From Enemella evansiae (GTDB lineage Bacteria; Pseudomonadota; Alphaproteobacteria; Rhodobacterales; Rhodobacteraceae), in contig JAFKDC010000007.1 in assembly GCA_017255395.1 (NCBI GenBank), positions 62,001 through 126,000 of the forward strand: a stretch of DNA of 64,000 bases, read 5' to 3'. Position 1 is the stretch's first letter. Every line of letters starts with the position of its first letter. Below the pieces are notes generated by a model, which was not told the DNA's origin, searched no databases, and was given only the letters and a program-made list of their open reading frames with translations. Positions 53,604 to 62,282 of this stretch are shown here, in pieces. Both the position numbers and the translations under genes were made by a program.

Positions 53604-54104
53604 ATGCTGCCGATATCCCGTGCCCTCCTTCTTGCGCTTGTGCTGTTCGTCACCAGCGGCCTCGGCGCCGCCGCCCAGCCCCTGCCCGAGCCGGAAGGCC
53701 CTGTGCTGCTGACCCTGTCAGAGGCGGGCGGCCAGACCCTCGGGCTTGACCGCGCGGCGCTGGCGGCGCTTCCGGCTACGACCCTGCGGACGACGACGAT
53801 CTGGACGGTCGGACCGCAGGCCTTCACGGGGGTCACGCTTCGGGACCTTATGACGCGGTTCGGCACAAGGGGCCAGGCGGTTCGGGCCCACGCCGCGAAC
53901 GACTACGCCATCGACATTCCCTGGCTGGACGTGGCCAGCGGCTCTGCCCTGATCGCCTATGCCCGGAACGGCAAGCCGATGTCCGTGCGCGACAAGGGGC
54001 CGCTGTGGCTGGTCTACCCCTACGACAGCGCCCCGGTCTTCCGGCAGGAAATCTACCACGCCCGCAGCGTCTGGCAGCTGGACCGGGTCGAGGTGATCCC
54101 CTGA
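53604..54104 (+). CDS. Exported SUOX-fold protein lacking the molybdenum cysteine
   Basis: A 166-residue protein with a signal peptide (about 1-24, SGLGAAAQ), then a domain like the molybdopterin-binding fold of sulfite oxidases: FTGVTLRDLMTRFG, AANDYAIDIPW, GSALIAYARNGKPMSVRDKG and PLWLVYPYDS. The protein has no cysteine at all, so it cannot ligate molybdenum as real oxidoreductases do; it may be a periplasmic sensor or partner. It lies between a response regulator (divergent) and a hybrid kinase (same strand, 129 bases later). Confidence 0.82.
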   Translation: MLPISRALLLALVLFVTSGLGAAAQPLPEPEGPVLLTLSEAGGQTLGLDRAALAALPATTLRTTTIWTVGPQAFTGVTLRDLMTRFGTRGQAVRAHAANDYAIDIPWLDVASGSALIAYARNGKPMSVRDKGPLWLVYPYDSAPVFRQEIYHARSVWQLDRVEVIP

Positions 54105-54233
54105 GGCCGACAGCGGGCGGGACGCCCCGCGCCCGTTCGCGGAGGACGCGGCGGACCGGGCGATTTCTTCATGCAATCGGGCCGCAAAGGGCTTAGGCTG
54201 CGGCCCGAGCGGTAACAGGAAAGCCCGGCAGAG

Positions 54234-56783
54234 GTGCAACGCAAGATCAACGTCGGATTTGCCGAGAACTACATTATCCGCCGCGGCCTGACGGCCTTCG
54301 TGGTGTCGCTTTTCGTGACCACCATCGGCGTGCTCGTGATGGACGTCAGCAAACAGATGGAGTGGCTGTCCTCCTCCTCCTCGGACAACATGCAATGGAC
54401 GCTGGGCCAGGCAGAGACCGAGCTTTCGGCGCTGGAGCTGGCCACCTACGCCGCCATGGCCGGGGACAGCGACGGCAGCGCGGGCCTCGAAGAGGTCCGG
54501 CTGCGGTTCAATATCTTCTACAGCCGGATCCAGACCATCACCGACAGCAGCGTGTTCGCTGGCCTGCGCAGCGTCCCCGAGGTTCAGGCGCAACTGGACC
54601 AAGTCCTCCTCTGGCGCGACTCCTGGGTGCCGGTGATCGACGGGCCGGATACCCGGCTGGACGCGCAACTGCCCCGGCTACAGGCGGAAGCCGCCGGAAT
54701 GCGCGGCGTGGTCCGCAAAACCGCGCTGGACGGCATCGCCTTTTATGCGCGCTTCGACGATACCCGCCGGACCAGCATCCTCAGCACCCTGCTGCGCATC
54801 GGCGTGCTGACCGTCGCGCTTGTCGCGCTGCTGCTGGTGCTGATCCTGATGCTGGTGCGGCTCGGCCGTCAGCGCGAACTCAGCGCCCAGGCCAACCGCG
54901 AAATGCGCGAACGGCTGGAAACCATCATCTCGACCTCGCTGGACGCCATCCTGGTGGTCGACCGCGCCGGGCGCATCGTCGAATACAACGGCGCCGCAGA
55001 ACGCATTTTCGGCCACCGCCGCAGCGTGGCGATCGGCGCCGACATGGCCACGCTGCTCCTGCCCTATGGCGCGGCGCTGGCGCCCTTCCTCGCCACCGGG
55101 TCCGGCACCCGGCAGGCCGAGGCGCGGCGCCGCGACGGCAGCCTGTTTCCGGTCGATGTCTCCTCGGCCCGGGCGCACAGCCCCCGCGGCGAGATCTTCG
55201 TGATCTTCCTGCGCGACATCTCGACCCGCGTCTCGGACGAGGAAGCCCTGCGCGAGGCCCGCGACCGCGCCATCGCCGGGGAACGCCAGAAGGCGGAGCT
55301 GCTGGCGGTCATGAGCCACGAGATGCGCACCCCCCTGAACGGCATGCTGGGCTCGCTGGAGCTGTTCGAGGGCGACAACCTGAACCCCCGGCAGAAACGC
55401 TTCCTGCGGATCGTCCGGAATTCCGGTAAGGTGCTGCTGAACCACGTCAACGACGTCCTCGACATCTCGCGGCTGGACGCTGGCAAGATGACGCTGCGCA
55501 AGCGGCGCTTCGACCTTGTCGCGCTGATGGAAGAGATCGTCGAGAACCAGGCCGAGCGCGCGCGCGCGCAGGGCAACCGGATCGTGCTGGCGCCCTCCGA
55601 CCCGGCCCTGCACACGGTCTACAGCGACCCCGACAGGCTGCGGCAGATCCTGCTGAACCTCGTCGGCAACGCGGTCAAGTTCACCCGCGACGGGACCATC
55701 ACGCTGGAGGTCGATTGCGACGGCGGGCTGGACGCGGTCGAGTTCCGGGTCATCGACACCGGCATCGGCATCCCCGAGGCCGATCTGGAACGGGTCTTCG
55801 GCGACTTCGAGACCATCGACAGCTCTTATGCGCGCCGCACCACCGGCACCGGGCTGGGACTGGGGATCTCGCGCCGTCTGGCCCGGGCGCTGGGGGGCGA
55901 TCTTGGCGCCGAAAGCGAGGCGGGCGAGGGCAGCGTCTTCTGGCTGCACCTTCCCATGGCCCTGCCCGGCGAAAGCCACGCGCCGCAGCCGGCGGCACCG
56001 GTCGGCATGCCGGAGGCAGAGCGGCTGCCGCCTCTTCGCGTGCTGGTGGTCGAAGACAACGAGATCAACCGGCTTGTCGCGCGGGAATTCCTGCACCGCG
56101 GCGGCCACAAGGTGACAGAGGCGCCGGGCGGGGCCGAAGGCGTGGCAGAGGCGGCAAAGACCCGTTTCGACGTCATCCTGATGGACATCTCGATGCCGGG
56201 GATGAACGGGATCGAGGCCGCCCGGGCCATCCGCGAGGGCGGCGGGCTGTCTGCCGATGTGCCGATCGTCGCGACCACCGCCCATGCCCTGGCCGAGGAA
56301 CGCCGCGCCTTCGAAGAGGCGGGCATGGTCGGCGTTCTGGTCAAGCCGATCTCTGCCGCTTCGGTGCGCGAGGCGCTGGCAGAGGCGCTGTCGGGCAAAT
56401 CGCTTTCCGTGGGCGAGGCCGCGACCAGGGACGCGCCGGTTCTGGACCGCGCGCATCTTGCGGAATTGCAAGAGGACCTGCCCGGGGGGCGCCTTGCCAC
56501 CGTGCTTGCGACATTCCGCGCCGAGATGACCAGCTTCCTGGAGGGCATGGTGCCAGAGACCGACCGCGCGGCGCTGGCCGCCGAGGCGCATCGCATGGCC
56601 GGCTCTGCCGGGGTTTTCGGCGCCATGCAGCTGACGCAGCGCCTGCGCGAAGCGCAGGTCTTCGTATCAGAGGCCTCACCGGACGAGGTGACAGAGCTGC
56701 GGGCCGCCCTGTCCGCCTGCTGGTCGGCCGCCGAAGCCGAGCTGCGGGATGCGACAGAGGCGCCGCAGCGGCGCGCCGTCTGA
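54234..56783 (+). CDS. Hybrid sensor histidine kinase with receiver and Hpt domains
   Basis: An 849-residue phosphorelay protein. Domains in order: membrane span (about 18-38), periplasmic region (about 40-178), second span (about 182-207), PAS (about 225-345), HisKA with His 362 in VMSHEMRTPLNGML, HATPase (about 465-580; GIGIPEADLERVF, TGTGLGLGIS), receiver with Asp 651 in ILMDISMPGMNG, and C-terminal Hpt with His 786 in AHRMAGSAGVFGA. The start is GTG after AGGAAAG. The Hpt is the natural donor to the divergent LuxR-type regulator. Confidence 0.94.
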   Translation: MQRKINVGFAENYIIRRGLTAFVVSLFVTTIGVLVMDVSKQMEWLSSSSSDNMQWTLGQAETELSALELATYAAMAGDSDGSAGLEEVRLRFNIFYSRIQTITDSSVFAGLRSVPEVQAQLDQVLLWRDSWVPVIDGPDTRLDAQLPRLQAEAAGMRGVVRKTALDGIAFYARFDDTRRTSILSTLLRIGVLTVALVALLLVLILMLVRLGRQRELSAQANREMRERLETIISTSLDAILVVDRAGRIVEYNGAAERIFGHRRSVAIGADMATLLLPYGAALAPFLATGSGTRQAEARRRDGSLFPVDVSSARAHSPRGEIFVIFLRDISTRVSDEEALREARDRAIAGERQKAELLAVMSHEMRTPLNGMLGSLELFEGDNLNPRQKRFLRIVRNSGKVLLNHVNDVLDISRLDAGKMTLRKRRFDLVALMEEIVENQAERARAQGNRIVLAPSDPALHTVYSDPDRLRQILLNLVGNAVKFTRDGTITLEVDCDGGLDAVEFRVIDTGIGIPEADLERVFGDFETIDSSYARRTTGTGLGLGISRRLARALGGDLGAESEAGEGSVFWLHLPMALPGESHAPQPAAPVGMPEAERLPPLRVLVVEDNEINRLVAREFLHRGGHKVTEAPGGAEGVAEAAKTRFDVILMDISMPGMNGIEAARAIREGGGLSADVPIVATTAHALAEERRAFEEAGMVGVLVKPISAASVREALAEALSGKSLSVGEAATRDAPVLDRAHLAELQEDLPGGRLATVLATFRAEMTSFLEGMVPETDRAALAAEAHRMAGSAGVFGAMQLTQRLREAQVFVSEASPDEVTELRAALSACWSAAEAELRDATEAPQRRAV

Positions 56784-56832
56784 ACCCGGTGCGCACCACA
56801 GCCGATACCACGCGCCTTGACCGGCGCCCGGC

Positions 56833-57315
56833 TCAGGCCTTGTCGGGCGCCACCACCGCATAGCCACAGCGCGCGGGCTTCAGGTCCAGCAGCGGCGTCC
56901 CGTCGAGGCAGTCCAGTCCCCGCACCACCAGCACGCGCCCCTCGCGTCGCAGAAGCGTGACAATCGACGTTCCGATCGGGTTCGGCCGCAGGGGCGACCG
57001 CAACGAGAAGGTGCCGCGCTGCGCCCCGTCGGACTTCGGCGACTGGGTCAGCAGGTCCCGCCGCGCCTCGTGCAGCCAATACAGCACCTCGATCCGCGCG
57101 TGATCCTCGACCGCCAGAAGCGCGGGTTCATAGGGTGCCGCCACCTCGATCCGGCAGTCCGGCCCCTGCTCTGCGTCGCCGCGCCGGGGGCAGTCGGCCC
57201 GGGTGGCAAAGGGCGTGCGGATCACACCGACAAAACGCAGCCCGGCGTCGGTCGCCTCTGGCAGGTCGGCGCGAATCTCCCCCGGTCTCCGGGCGTCACC
57301 GTGATGGGCCGTCAT
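56833..57315 (-). CDS. trmO: tRNA (N6-threonylcarbamoyladenosine37-N6)-methyltransferase TrmO-like
   Basis: TrmO methylates t6A at position 37 of some tRNAs. The 160-residue protein has the single beta-barrel TrmO/TsaA fold marks: FVGVIRTPFATRADCPR (about 30-46), VLYWLHEARRDLL, GTFSLRSPLRPNPIGTSIV (about 108-126) and VRGLDCLDGTPLLDLKP. The ATG at 57315 is chosen for the length; other starts further upstream are open but arginine-rich and unlike the family. It is convergent with the hybrid kinase. Confidence 0.88.
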   Translation of the reverse strand: MTAHHGDARRPGEIRADLPEATDAGLRFVGVIRTPFATRADCPRRGDAEQGPDCRIEVAAPYEPALLAVEDHARIEVLYWLHEARRDLLTQSPKSDGAQRGTFSLRSPLRPNPIGTSIVTLLRREGRVLVVRGLDCLDGTPLLDLKPARCGYAVVAPDKA

Positions 57316-57574
57316 CTGCGCCACCGCCCTCTGACCTGCCCGCCGCAACCCGCCACATCTCCTGCACCGACGCGGCGAAGGCGCGGGCCAGCGGCCCAGA
57401 CGCGCCCGGGCAGCGCCACGCCGCGCCACCCGCCACGGACACGCCAGGCCAGCGGATAGGCATGGGACCGGCCCAGCCCCCGGAACCGGGCAGCCAGTGG
57501 GCAGGCCCCCCCCGGCGCCTGGCCCCCGCCAAAGGACCGACCGGACCGGCGGGGGCGTTTCACGGCAGCGGCGG

Positions 57575-58426
57575 TCACAGGATCACCCGGTGTTCGGCCT
57601 GCCCGCGCAGGCCCGGCTCCAGCGTGAAGGTACAGCCTGCCAGCCGGTCCCCTGCCGGGCGCCCCTCTGCCGCCGATGTCACGAACAGCCGGGACAGCTC
57701 CGCCCCGCCGAAGGCCGGGCAGGTGGTCTGCGGGGTCGGCAGATCCAGCGCCCGAACAAAGCGACCCTCCGGGTCGTAGCAGGCCACCCGGCCCGCCCCC
57801 CATTGCGCCGACCACAGGTTGCCCTGCGCGTCGATCACCGCGCCGTCCGGGTTCAGCCCCTCGCCGCTCAGATCCAGCCAGGGAAAGGGGGTGTCCTTGG
57901 GCCAGCCCTCGGCATCGAGGGCGACGCGCTGGATCACCCCCGTGGGCAGGTCGGTGAAAAAGGCAAACTGTCCGTCCGGCGAGAAGCAGGTGGCGTTGGG
58001 AATGCTGATGCCGGGATAGAGCACCCGCAGTTCACCCCGGTAATATCGGTAGATTGCACCCGCGCCCGCTTCGCCCGCGTGGCCCATCGTGCCGATCCAG
58101 AAGCCGCCATAAGGGTCCGCCCGCCCGTCGTTCGACCGCGTGCCCGGGTTGTCCGCCTCCAGCGGCACAAGGCCGTCTGCCGTCCCGGTCGCGAGATCGA
58201 ACAGGCAGAGGTCCGTCTCGGTCGCGACCAGCAGCCGGTCCCGGTCCACCCAGCCCGCGGCAGAGGCGGCACGATCCAGCGGCCATGACCGCTCTGCGCT
58301 GCCGTCGTGCTCGAACAGCCGGTGGCCGAGGATATCGAACCAGAACAGCGTCTGCCTTTCGGGGTGCCACAGGGGGCCCTCGCCCAGCGTGCATTTCGTG
58401 CGCGACAGCAAGCCGTGATCCGTCAT
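57575..58426 (-). CDS. SMP-30/gluconolactonase family lactonase
   Basis: A 283-residue six-bladed propeller enzyme that opens sugar lactones. Metal ligands are visible: Glu in LGEGPLWHPE (about 16), Asn in SNDGRADPYGGFWIGTMG (about 99), Asn in PNATCFSPDG (about 146) and Asp in NPDGAVIDAQGNLWSAQW (about 196). The specific sugar is unknown; no sugar dehydrogenase is adjacent. The ATG at 58426 follows GGGAGG; the frame extends 58 residues upstream without homology. A hairpin (GCCCCCGCC / GGCGGGGGC, 57522-57556) lies after the stop. Confidence 0.92.
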   Translation of the reverse strand: MTDHGLLSRTKCTLGEGPLWHPERQTLFWFDILGHRLFEHDGSAERSWPLDRAASAAGWVDRDRLLVATETDLCLFDLATGTADGLVPLEADNPGTRSNDGRADPYGGFWIGTMGHAGEAGAGAIYRYYRGELRVLYPGISIPNATCFSPDGQFAFFTDLPTGVIQRVALDAEGWPKDTPFPWLDLSGEGLNPDGAVIDAQGNLWSAQWGAGRVACYDPEGRFVRALDLPTPQTTCPAFGGAELSRLFVTSAAEGRPAGDRLAGCTFTLEPGLRGQAEHRVIL

Positions 58427-58643
58427 CGTTCCCTCCCCGGTGTCGCGGCCCATGCTGATCCGGCCCGGCCCGGGGCGCAAGGCCCACCCGCGCCGATGTG
58501 CCGTAATGCGGCGGGCCGGGGGCCGGACAGGGCGGCGGCCCCGGACGGGCCGGACAACGCAGCGGCAAACTTCGCGCGGCAAGGGGCTGGATTCGCGCAC
58601 CGTTTTCAGGTCAAGTCAGGCCGCAAGCCGCAGGGAGGCCCTT

Positions 58644-58880
58644 ATGAATTGCGTTTTCGTCCAGATCCGGTGCACACCCGGCACCGCCTATCGCGTCGCC
58701 AAGGACATCACGCTGCGCGAGATCCACTCGGAACTCTATTCGACCAGCGGCGAATTCGACCTTCTGCTGAAGCTCTACATCCCCGCCGGGGATGACGTGG
58801 GCAAGTTCATCAACGACAACCTTCTGGACATCGCCGGGATCGAACGGACCCTGACGACACTGACATTCCGCGCCTTCTGA
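58644..58880 (+). CDS. Stand-alone Lrp/AsnC ligand-binding (RAM) domain protein
   Basis: A 78-residue protein equal to the C-terminal effector-binding domain of Lrp/AsnC regulators (VFVQIRCTPGTAYRVAKDI; GEFDLLLKLYIPAGDDVGKF; IERTLTTLTFRAF), with no helix-turn-helix. Such proteins assemble into rings and bind amino acids. It lies 35 bases before the livK-type gene on the same strand, suggesting that it senses the amino acid transported. The ATG follows GGGAGG. Confidence 0.88.
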   Translation: MNCVFVQIRCTPGTAYRVAKDITLREIHSELYSTSGEFDLLLKLYIPAGDDVGKFINDNLLDIAGIERTLTTLTFRAF

Positions 58881-58915
58881 CCGGCGCAGGACAGATAAAA
58901 AACGGGGAGACAGAC

Positions 58916-60052
58916 ATGACCGCATTCCGCAGCCTCGCCATGGGCACAGCCCTTGCCGCGCTGACCGCCGCCACCGCCTCTGCCGAGGTCAAGGTCGGCA
59001 TGATCACCACGCTCTCCGGCGGCGGCGCCGGTCTGGGCATCGACACCCGCGACGGCTTTATGCTGGCGATCGAGGGCGCGGACCGCGACGACGTCGAGGT
59101 GGTGATCGAGGACGACCAGCAGAAGCCCGAGATCGCGGTGCAGTTGGCCGACAAGATGATCCAGTCCGACAAGGTCGACGTTCTGACCGGCATCGTCTGG
59201 TCGAACCTCGCCATGGCGGTCGTTCCGGCGGCGACGGCGCAGGGGCTGTTCTACCTCTCCACCAACGCGGCCCCGGCGCAGCTGGCCGGAGCGGGCTGCA
59301 ACCCGAACTATTTCTCGGTCTCCTACCAGAACGACAACCTGCACGAGGGCGCGGGCGCCTATGTGGCCAAGGCGGGCTTCACCAAGCCCTTCATCCTCGC
59401 GCCCAACTACCCGGCGGGCCACGACAGCCTGAACGGCTTCAAGCGCTTCTACGAGGGCGAACTTGCGGGCGAGATCTACACCACGCTGGGCCAGACCGAC
59501 TATGCCGCCGAAATCGCGCAGATCCGCGCCTCGGGGGCGGATTCAGTCTTCTTCTTCCTGCCCGGCGGCATGGGCATCTCTTTCCTGAAGCAATACGCGG
59601 ATTCGGGTGTGGACCTGCCGCTGGTCGGGCCCGCGTTCTCCTTCGATCAGGGCATCCTGCAGGCGGTGGGCGACGCGGCGCTGGGGGTGAAGAACACCTC
59701 GTCCTGGTCCAAGGACCTCGACAACGCGGCCAACGCCGCCTTCGTCGCGGCCTTTCAGGAGAAATACGACCGCCTGCCCTCGATCTACGCGGCGCAGGGC
59801 TATGACACCGCGAACCTGCTGCTCTCCGCCATCGACACGGCCGAGGGCGATGCCGATGCCTTCCGCGCGGCGCTGAAGGCGGCGGACTTCGCCTCTGTCC
59901 GGGGGGATTTCTCCTTCGCGGCGAACAACCACCCGATCCAGGACATCTACGTGCGCGAGGTGATCAGGGAAGGCGGCGTGCTGACCAACAGGATCGTCGA
60001 GACCGCCATCGAGGACCGCGACAACGCCTATCTCGACCAGTGCAAGATGTGA
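58916..60052 (+). CDS. Branched-chain amino acid-type ABC transporter, substrate-binding protein
   Basis: A 378-residue periplasmic binding protein with a signal peptide (about 1-23, TASA) and a type I periplasmic-binding fold: VKVGMITTLSGGGAGLGIDTRDG, VVIEDDQQKPEIAVQLADKMI, LTGIVWSNLAMAVVP and AAQGYDTANLLLSAI. The family binds branched-chain amino acids, amides or aromatic acids; the ligand is not decidable here. The ATG follows GGGGAGA. Three hairpins after the stop probably keep it more abundant than the membrane genes. Confidence 0.93.
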   Translation: MTAFRSLAMGTALAALTAATASAEVKVGMITTLSGGGAGLGIDTRDGFMLAIEGADRDDVEVVIEDDQQKPEIAVQLADKMIQSDKVDVLTGIVWSNLAMAVVPAATAQGLFYLSTNAAPAQLAGAGCNPNYFSVSYQNDNLHEGAGAYVAKAGFTKPFILAPNYPAGHDSLNGFKRFYEGELAGEIYTTLGQTDYAAEIAQIRASGADSVFFFLPGGMGISFLKQYADSGVDLPLVGPAFSFDQGILQAVGDAALGVKNTSSWSKDLDNAANAAFVAAFQEKYDRLPSIYAAQGYDTANLLLSAIDTAEGDADAFRAALKAADFASVRGDFSFAANNHPIQDIYVREVIREGGVLTNRIVETAIEDRDNAYLDQCKM

Positions 60053-60057
60053 GCCGC

Positions 60058-60124
60058 AAAGTCCTTCGAAGGACTTTGAAAAATCCTTGGAAGGATTTTG
60101 GTCCCGCCGGGAGGCTGGCGGGAC
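60058..60124 (+). promoter_or_regulatory. Three consecutive hairpins between the binding-protein and permease genes
   Basis: AAAGTCCTTCGAAGGACTTT (60058-60077, a perfect palindrome), AAAATCCTT-GG-AAGGATTTT (60080-60099), and GTCCCGCC-N8-GGCGGGAC (60101-60124). They follow the livK-type stop by 5 bases and end 15 bases before the livH start. Such structures typically protect the upstream mRNA and lower expression of the downstream genes. Confidence 0.75.
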
Positions 60125-60139
60125 ATCCGGAATGAGACC

Positions 60140-61060
60140 ATGACCCTGACCCTTCTCGCCGAGCAGGTCCTCAACGGCCTGCAATCCGGCATCATGCTGT
60201 TCCTCATGGCCGCCGGCCTGACGCTGATCTTCGGCGTCATGGGGCTGATCAACCTCGCCCATGGCTCGCTTTACATGGTGGGTGCCTTCTGCGCGGCGGC
60301 GGTTTCCGCGGCGACGGGGTCGTTCCTGCTGGGGCTGGTGGCGGCGCTCGCGGGGGCGGCGGCCATGGGCGCGCTGATCGAGCGGCTGGTGATCCGCCGC
60401 CTCTACGCCCGCGACCACCTCGACCAGGTCCTGGCCACCTTCGCCCTGATCCTGATCTTCTCCGAGGGCACGCGCTGGCTCTTCGGCTCCTTCCCGCTGT
60501 ACCTCGACGTGCCCGCGGCGCTGTCCGGTCCCGTCACCCTGCCGGGCGGCATCCAGTATCCGCTCTACCGGCTGACGCTGATCGTGGTCGGCCTTGTGGT
60601 GGCGGCGGGCCTGTTCTGGCTGATCGGGCGCACCCGGCTGGGCGTGCAGATCCGCGCCGGAGAGAACGACCGCGAGATGATCGCGGCGCTGGGGGTGGAC
60701 ATCGACCGGCTCTACACGCTGGTCTTCGCGCTGGGGGCGGCGCTGGCCGGTCTGGCGGGCGCGCTGGTGGGTGTGTTGCAATCGGTGCAGGTGGGCATGG
60801 GAGAGCCGGTGCTGATCCTGGCCTTCGTGACCATCGTGATCGGCGGCATCGGATCGATCCGCGGCGCGCTGGTGGGCGCGATCCTCGTGGCGCTGACCGA
60901 CACGCTGGGGGGGCTGTTCCTGCCCGAGCTTTTCAAGCTGGTGCTGCCGCCCGCAGAGGCGACGCAGACCGGCGGCGCGCTGGCAGCCATGGCGATCTAC
61001 GTCCTGATGGCCGGGGTTCTGATCTGGAAGCCCACCGGGTTGTTCGGAGCACGGGCATGA
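60140..61060 (+). CDS. livH: ABC transporter permease, LivH type
   Basis: The first membrane subunit of the amino acid-type importer. The 306-residue protein has about eight helices and family blocks QVLNGLQSGIMLFLMAAGLT, GVMGLINLAHGSLYMVGAF, AGENDREMIAALGVD and VIGGIGSIRGALVGAILV. The ATG at 60140 follows GGAATGAGACC; 14 upstream codons in frame overlap the third hairpin. The gap to livM (238 bases) contains repeats, unusual inside such an operon. Confidence 0.94.
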   Translation: MTLTLLAEQVLNGLQSGIMLFLMAAGLTLIFGVMGLINLAHGSLYMVGAFCAAAVSAATGSFLLGLVAALAGAAAMGALIERLVIRRLYARDHLDQVLATFALILIFSEGTRWLFGSFPLYLDVPAALSGPVTLPGGIQYPLYRLTLIVVGLVVAAGLFWLIGRTRLGVQIRAGENDREMIAALGVDIDRLYTLVFALGAALAGLAGALVGVLQSVQVGMGEPVLILAFVTIVIGGIGSIRGALVGAILVALTDTLGGLFLPELFKLVLPPAEATQTGGALAAMAIYVLMAGVLIWKPTGLFGARA

Positions 61061-61122
61061 GGGGTTTGGTGCCTGGCGCGGGCCGGTTGGGGGGCGTTTC
61101 CGTGCCCTCCGCGCGCCGGGCG

Positions 61123-61199
61123 CTGTCCGGCAGCGGTTGGAGGGGTGGCCTTTTCGACAGAGGTCGAAGGATGGTCCTGTCCGGCAGCGGTTGGAGGGG
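61123..61199. repeat. Pair of 23-base direct repeats between livH and livM
   Basis: CTGTCCGGCAGCGGTTGGAG plus GGG occurs at 61123-61145 and again at 61177-61199, 54 bases apart and identical. It directly abuts the dispersed repeat that follows. Confidence 0.85.
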
Positions 61200-61253
61200 G
61201 CGCTGCCCCCGCCGCTGCGCGGCTCCCCCGGGATATTTCCGGACAGAAGAAAG
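61196..61253. repeat. Dispersed intergenic repeat, copy 7
   Basis: GGGGGCGCTGCCCCC hairpin, GCCGCTGCGCGGC hairpin, then TCCCCCGGGATATTTCCGGA and CAGAAGAAAG. It lies between livH and livM with the GC hairpin upstream, the reverse of the orientation seen after argD. Confidence 0.85.
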
Positions 61254-61298
61254 CGGGCGGTGCTTCGACAAGGGCCTTGCTGCAGGAGAGGCGCGGGT

Positions 61299-62282
61299 AT
61301 GAGCCGAGAGACGCTGTTGAATGCCGCGATCCTGCTGGGGCTGGTGGCGGTGCCGCTTTGGGCGCATCTGTCGGACGAGCCCTTCACCGTCACGCTGGCG
61401 ACGCGGGCGGCGATCCTTGCGCTGGCCGCCGTGGGGCTGAACATCGCGCTGGGGATCGGCGGGATGGTCTCGCTGGGCCATGCGGCCTTCTTCGGGATCG
61501 GCGGCTATGCCATGGGCATCCTTGCCTTCCACGCGCAGAGTTACACACCGGTGGCCGAGTGGCCCCTTGTGGTGCCGGGAACGAAGTCGATGCCGGTGAT
61601 CTGGCTGGTGGCCGTGGCGGCCTCGGGGCTGGCGGCCTTCCTGATCGGGCTTCTGAGCCTGCGCACGGGCGGCGTCTATTTCATCATGATCACGCTGGCC
61701 TTCGGGCAGATGTTCTATTTCTTCACCATCAGCTGGGGCACCTATGGCGGTGAGTACGGCATGTCGATCTACCTGCGGAACGGTTTTCCCGGGCTGAACA
61801 CGCTGGTGCCGATCCAGTTCTACGGGCTGTGCCTCGGGGCGCTGCTGCTGGTGCTGGGCCTGACCGCCCTGCTGCGCCGCTCCGCCTTCGGCCTGGCCCT
61901 GAACGCCGCCCGGCAGGCGCCCGAGCGGGCGCAGGCGGTGGGGCTGGATCCCTACCGGCTGCGGCTGGCGGGCTTCACCCTGTCGGGCGCGGTGACCGGG
62001 CTGGCGGGGGCGCTTTACGCCGACCTCAACCGCTTCGTCTCGCCGTCGATGTTCAGCTGGCAGCTGTCGGGCGAGCTGATCGTCTTCGTCATCCTCGGCG
62101 GCACGGCACGGCTGTTCGGGCCGGTGGTCGGCGCCGTGGTCTTCGTGGTGCTGGAGCATGTACTGGGCGGGGTCACCGAGTTCTGGCACATCTGGTTCGG
62201 GCTGATCCTGCTGCTGGTCGTGCTGTTCGGCAAGGGCGGGCTGATCGGGCTGATCGCCGGGCGGGCGCGGACCCATGGCTGA
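61299..62282 (+). CDS. livM: ABC transporter permease, LivM type
   Basis: The second membrane subunit. The 327-residue protein has about nine helices and ALGIGGMVSLGHAAFFGIGGYA (broken here: GIGGMVSLGHAAFFGIGGY), SLRTGGVYFIMITLAFGQM, RSAFGLALNAARQAPERAQ and VGLDPYRLRLAGFTLSGAVTG. The ATG at 61299 follows CAGGAGAGG; earlier frames run through the repeat region. livG starts 8 bases before its stop. Confidence 0.94.
   Translation: MSRETLLNAAILLGLVAVPLWAHLSDEPFTVTLATRAAILALAAVGLNIALGIGGMVSLGHAAFFGIGGYAMGILAFHAQSYTPVAEWPLVVPGTKSMPVIWLVAVAASGLAAFLIGLLSLRTGGVYFIMITLAFGQMFYFFTISWGTYGGEYGMSIYLRNGFPGLNTLVPIQFYGLCLGALLLVLGLTALLRRSAFGLALNAARQAPERAQAVGLDPYRLRLAGFTLSGAVTGLAGALYADLNRFVSPSMFSWQLSGELIVFVILGGTARLFGPVVGAVVFVVLEHVLGGVTEFWHIWFGLILLLVVLFGKGGLIGLIAGRARTHG

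Noticed and set aside
60058-60099. The two AT-containing hairpins after the binding-protein gene as ordinary terminators
   Set aside because: No T-run is placed for release of RNA, and permease genes of the same operon follow immediately; a processing or stability role fits better.
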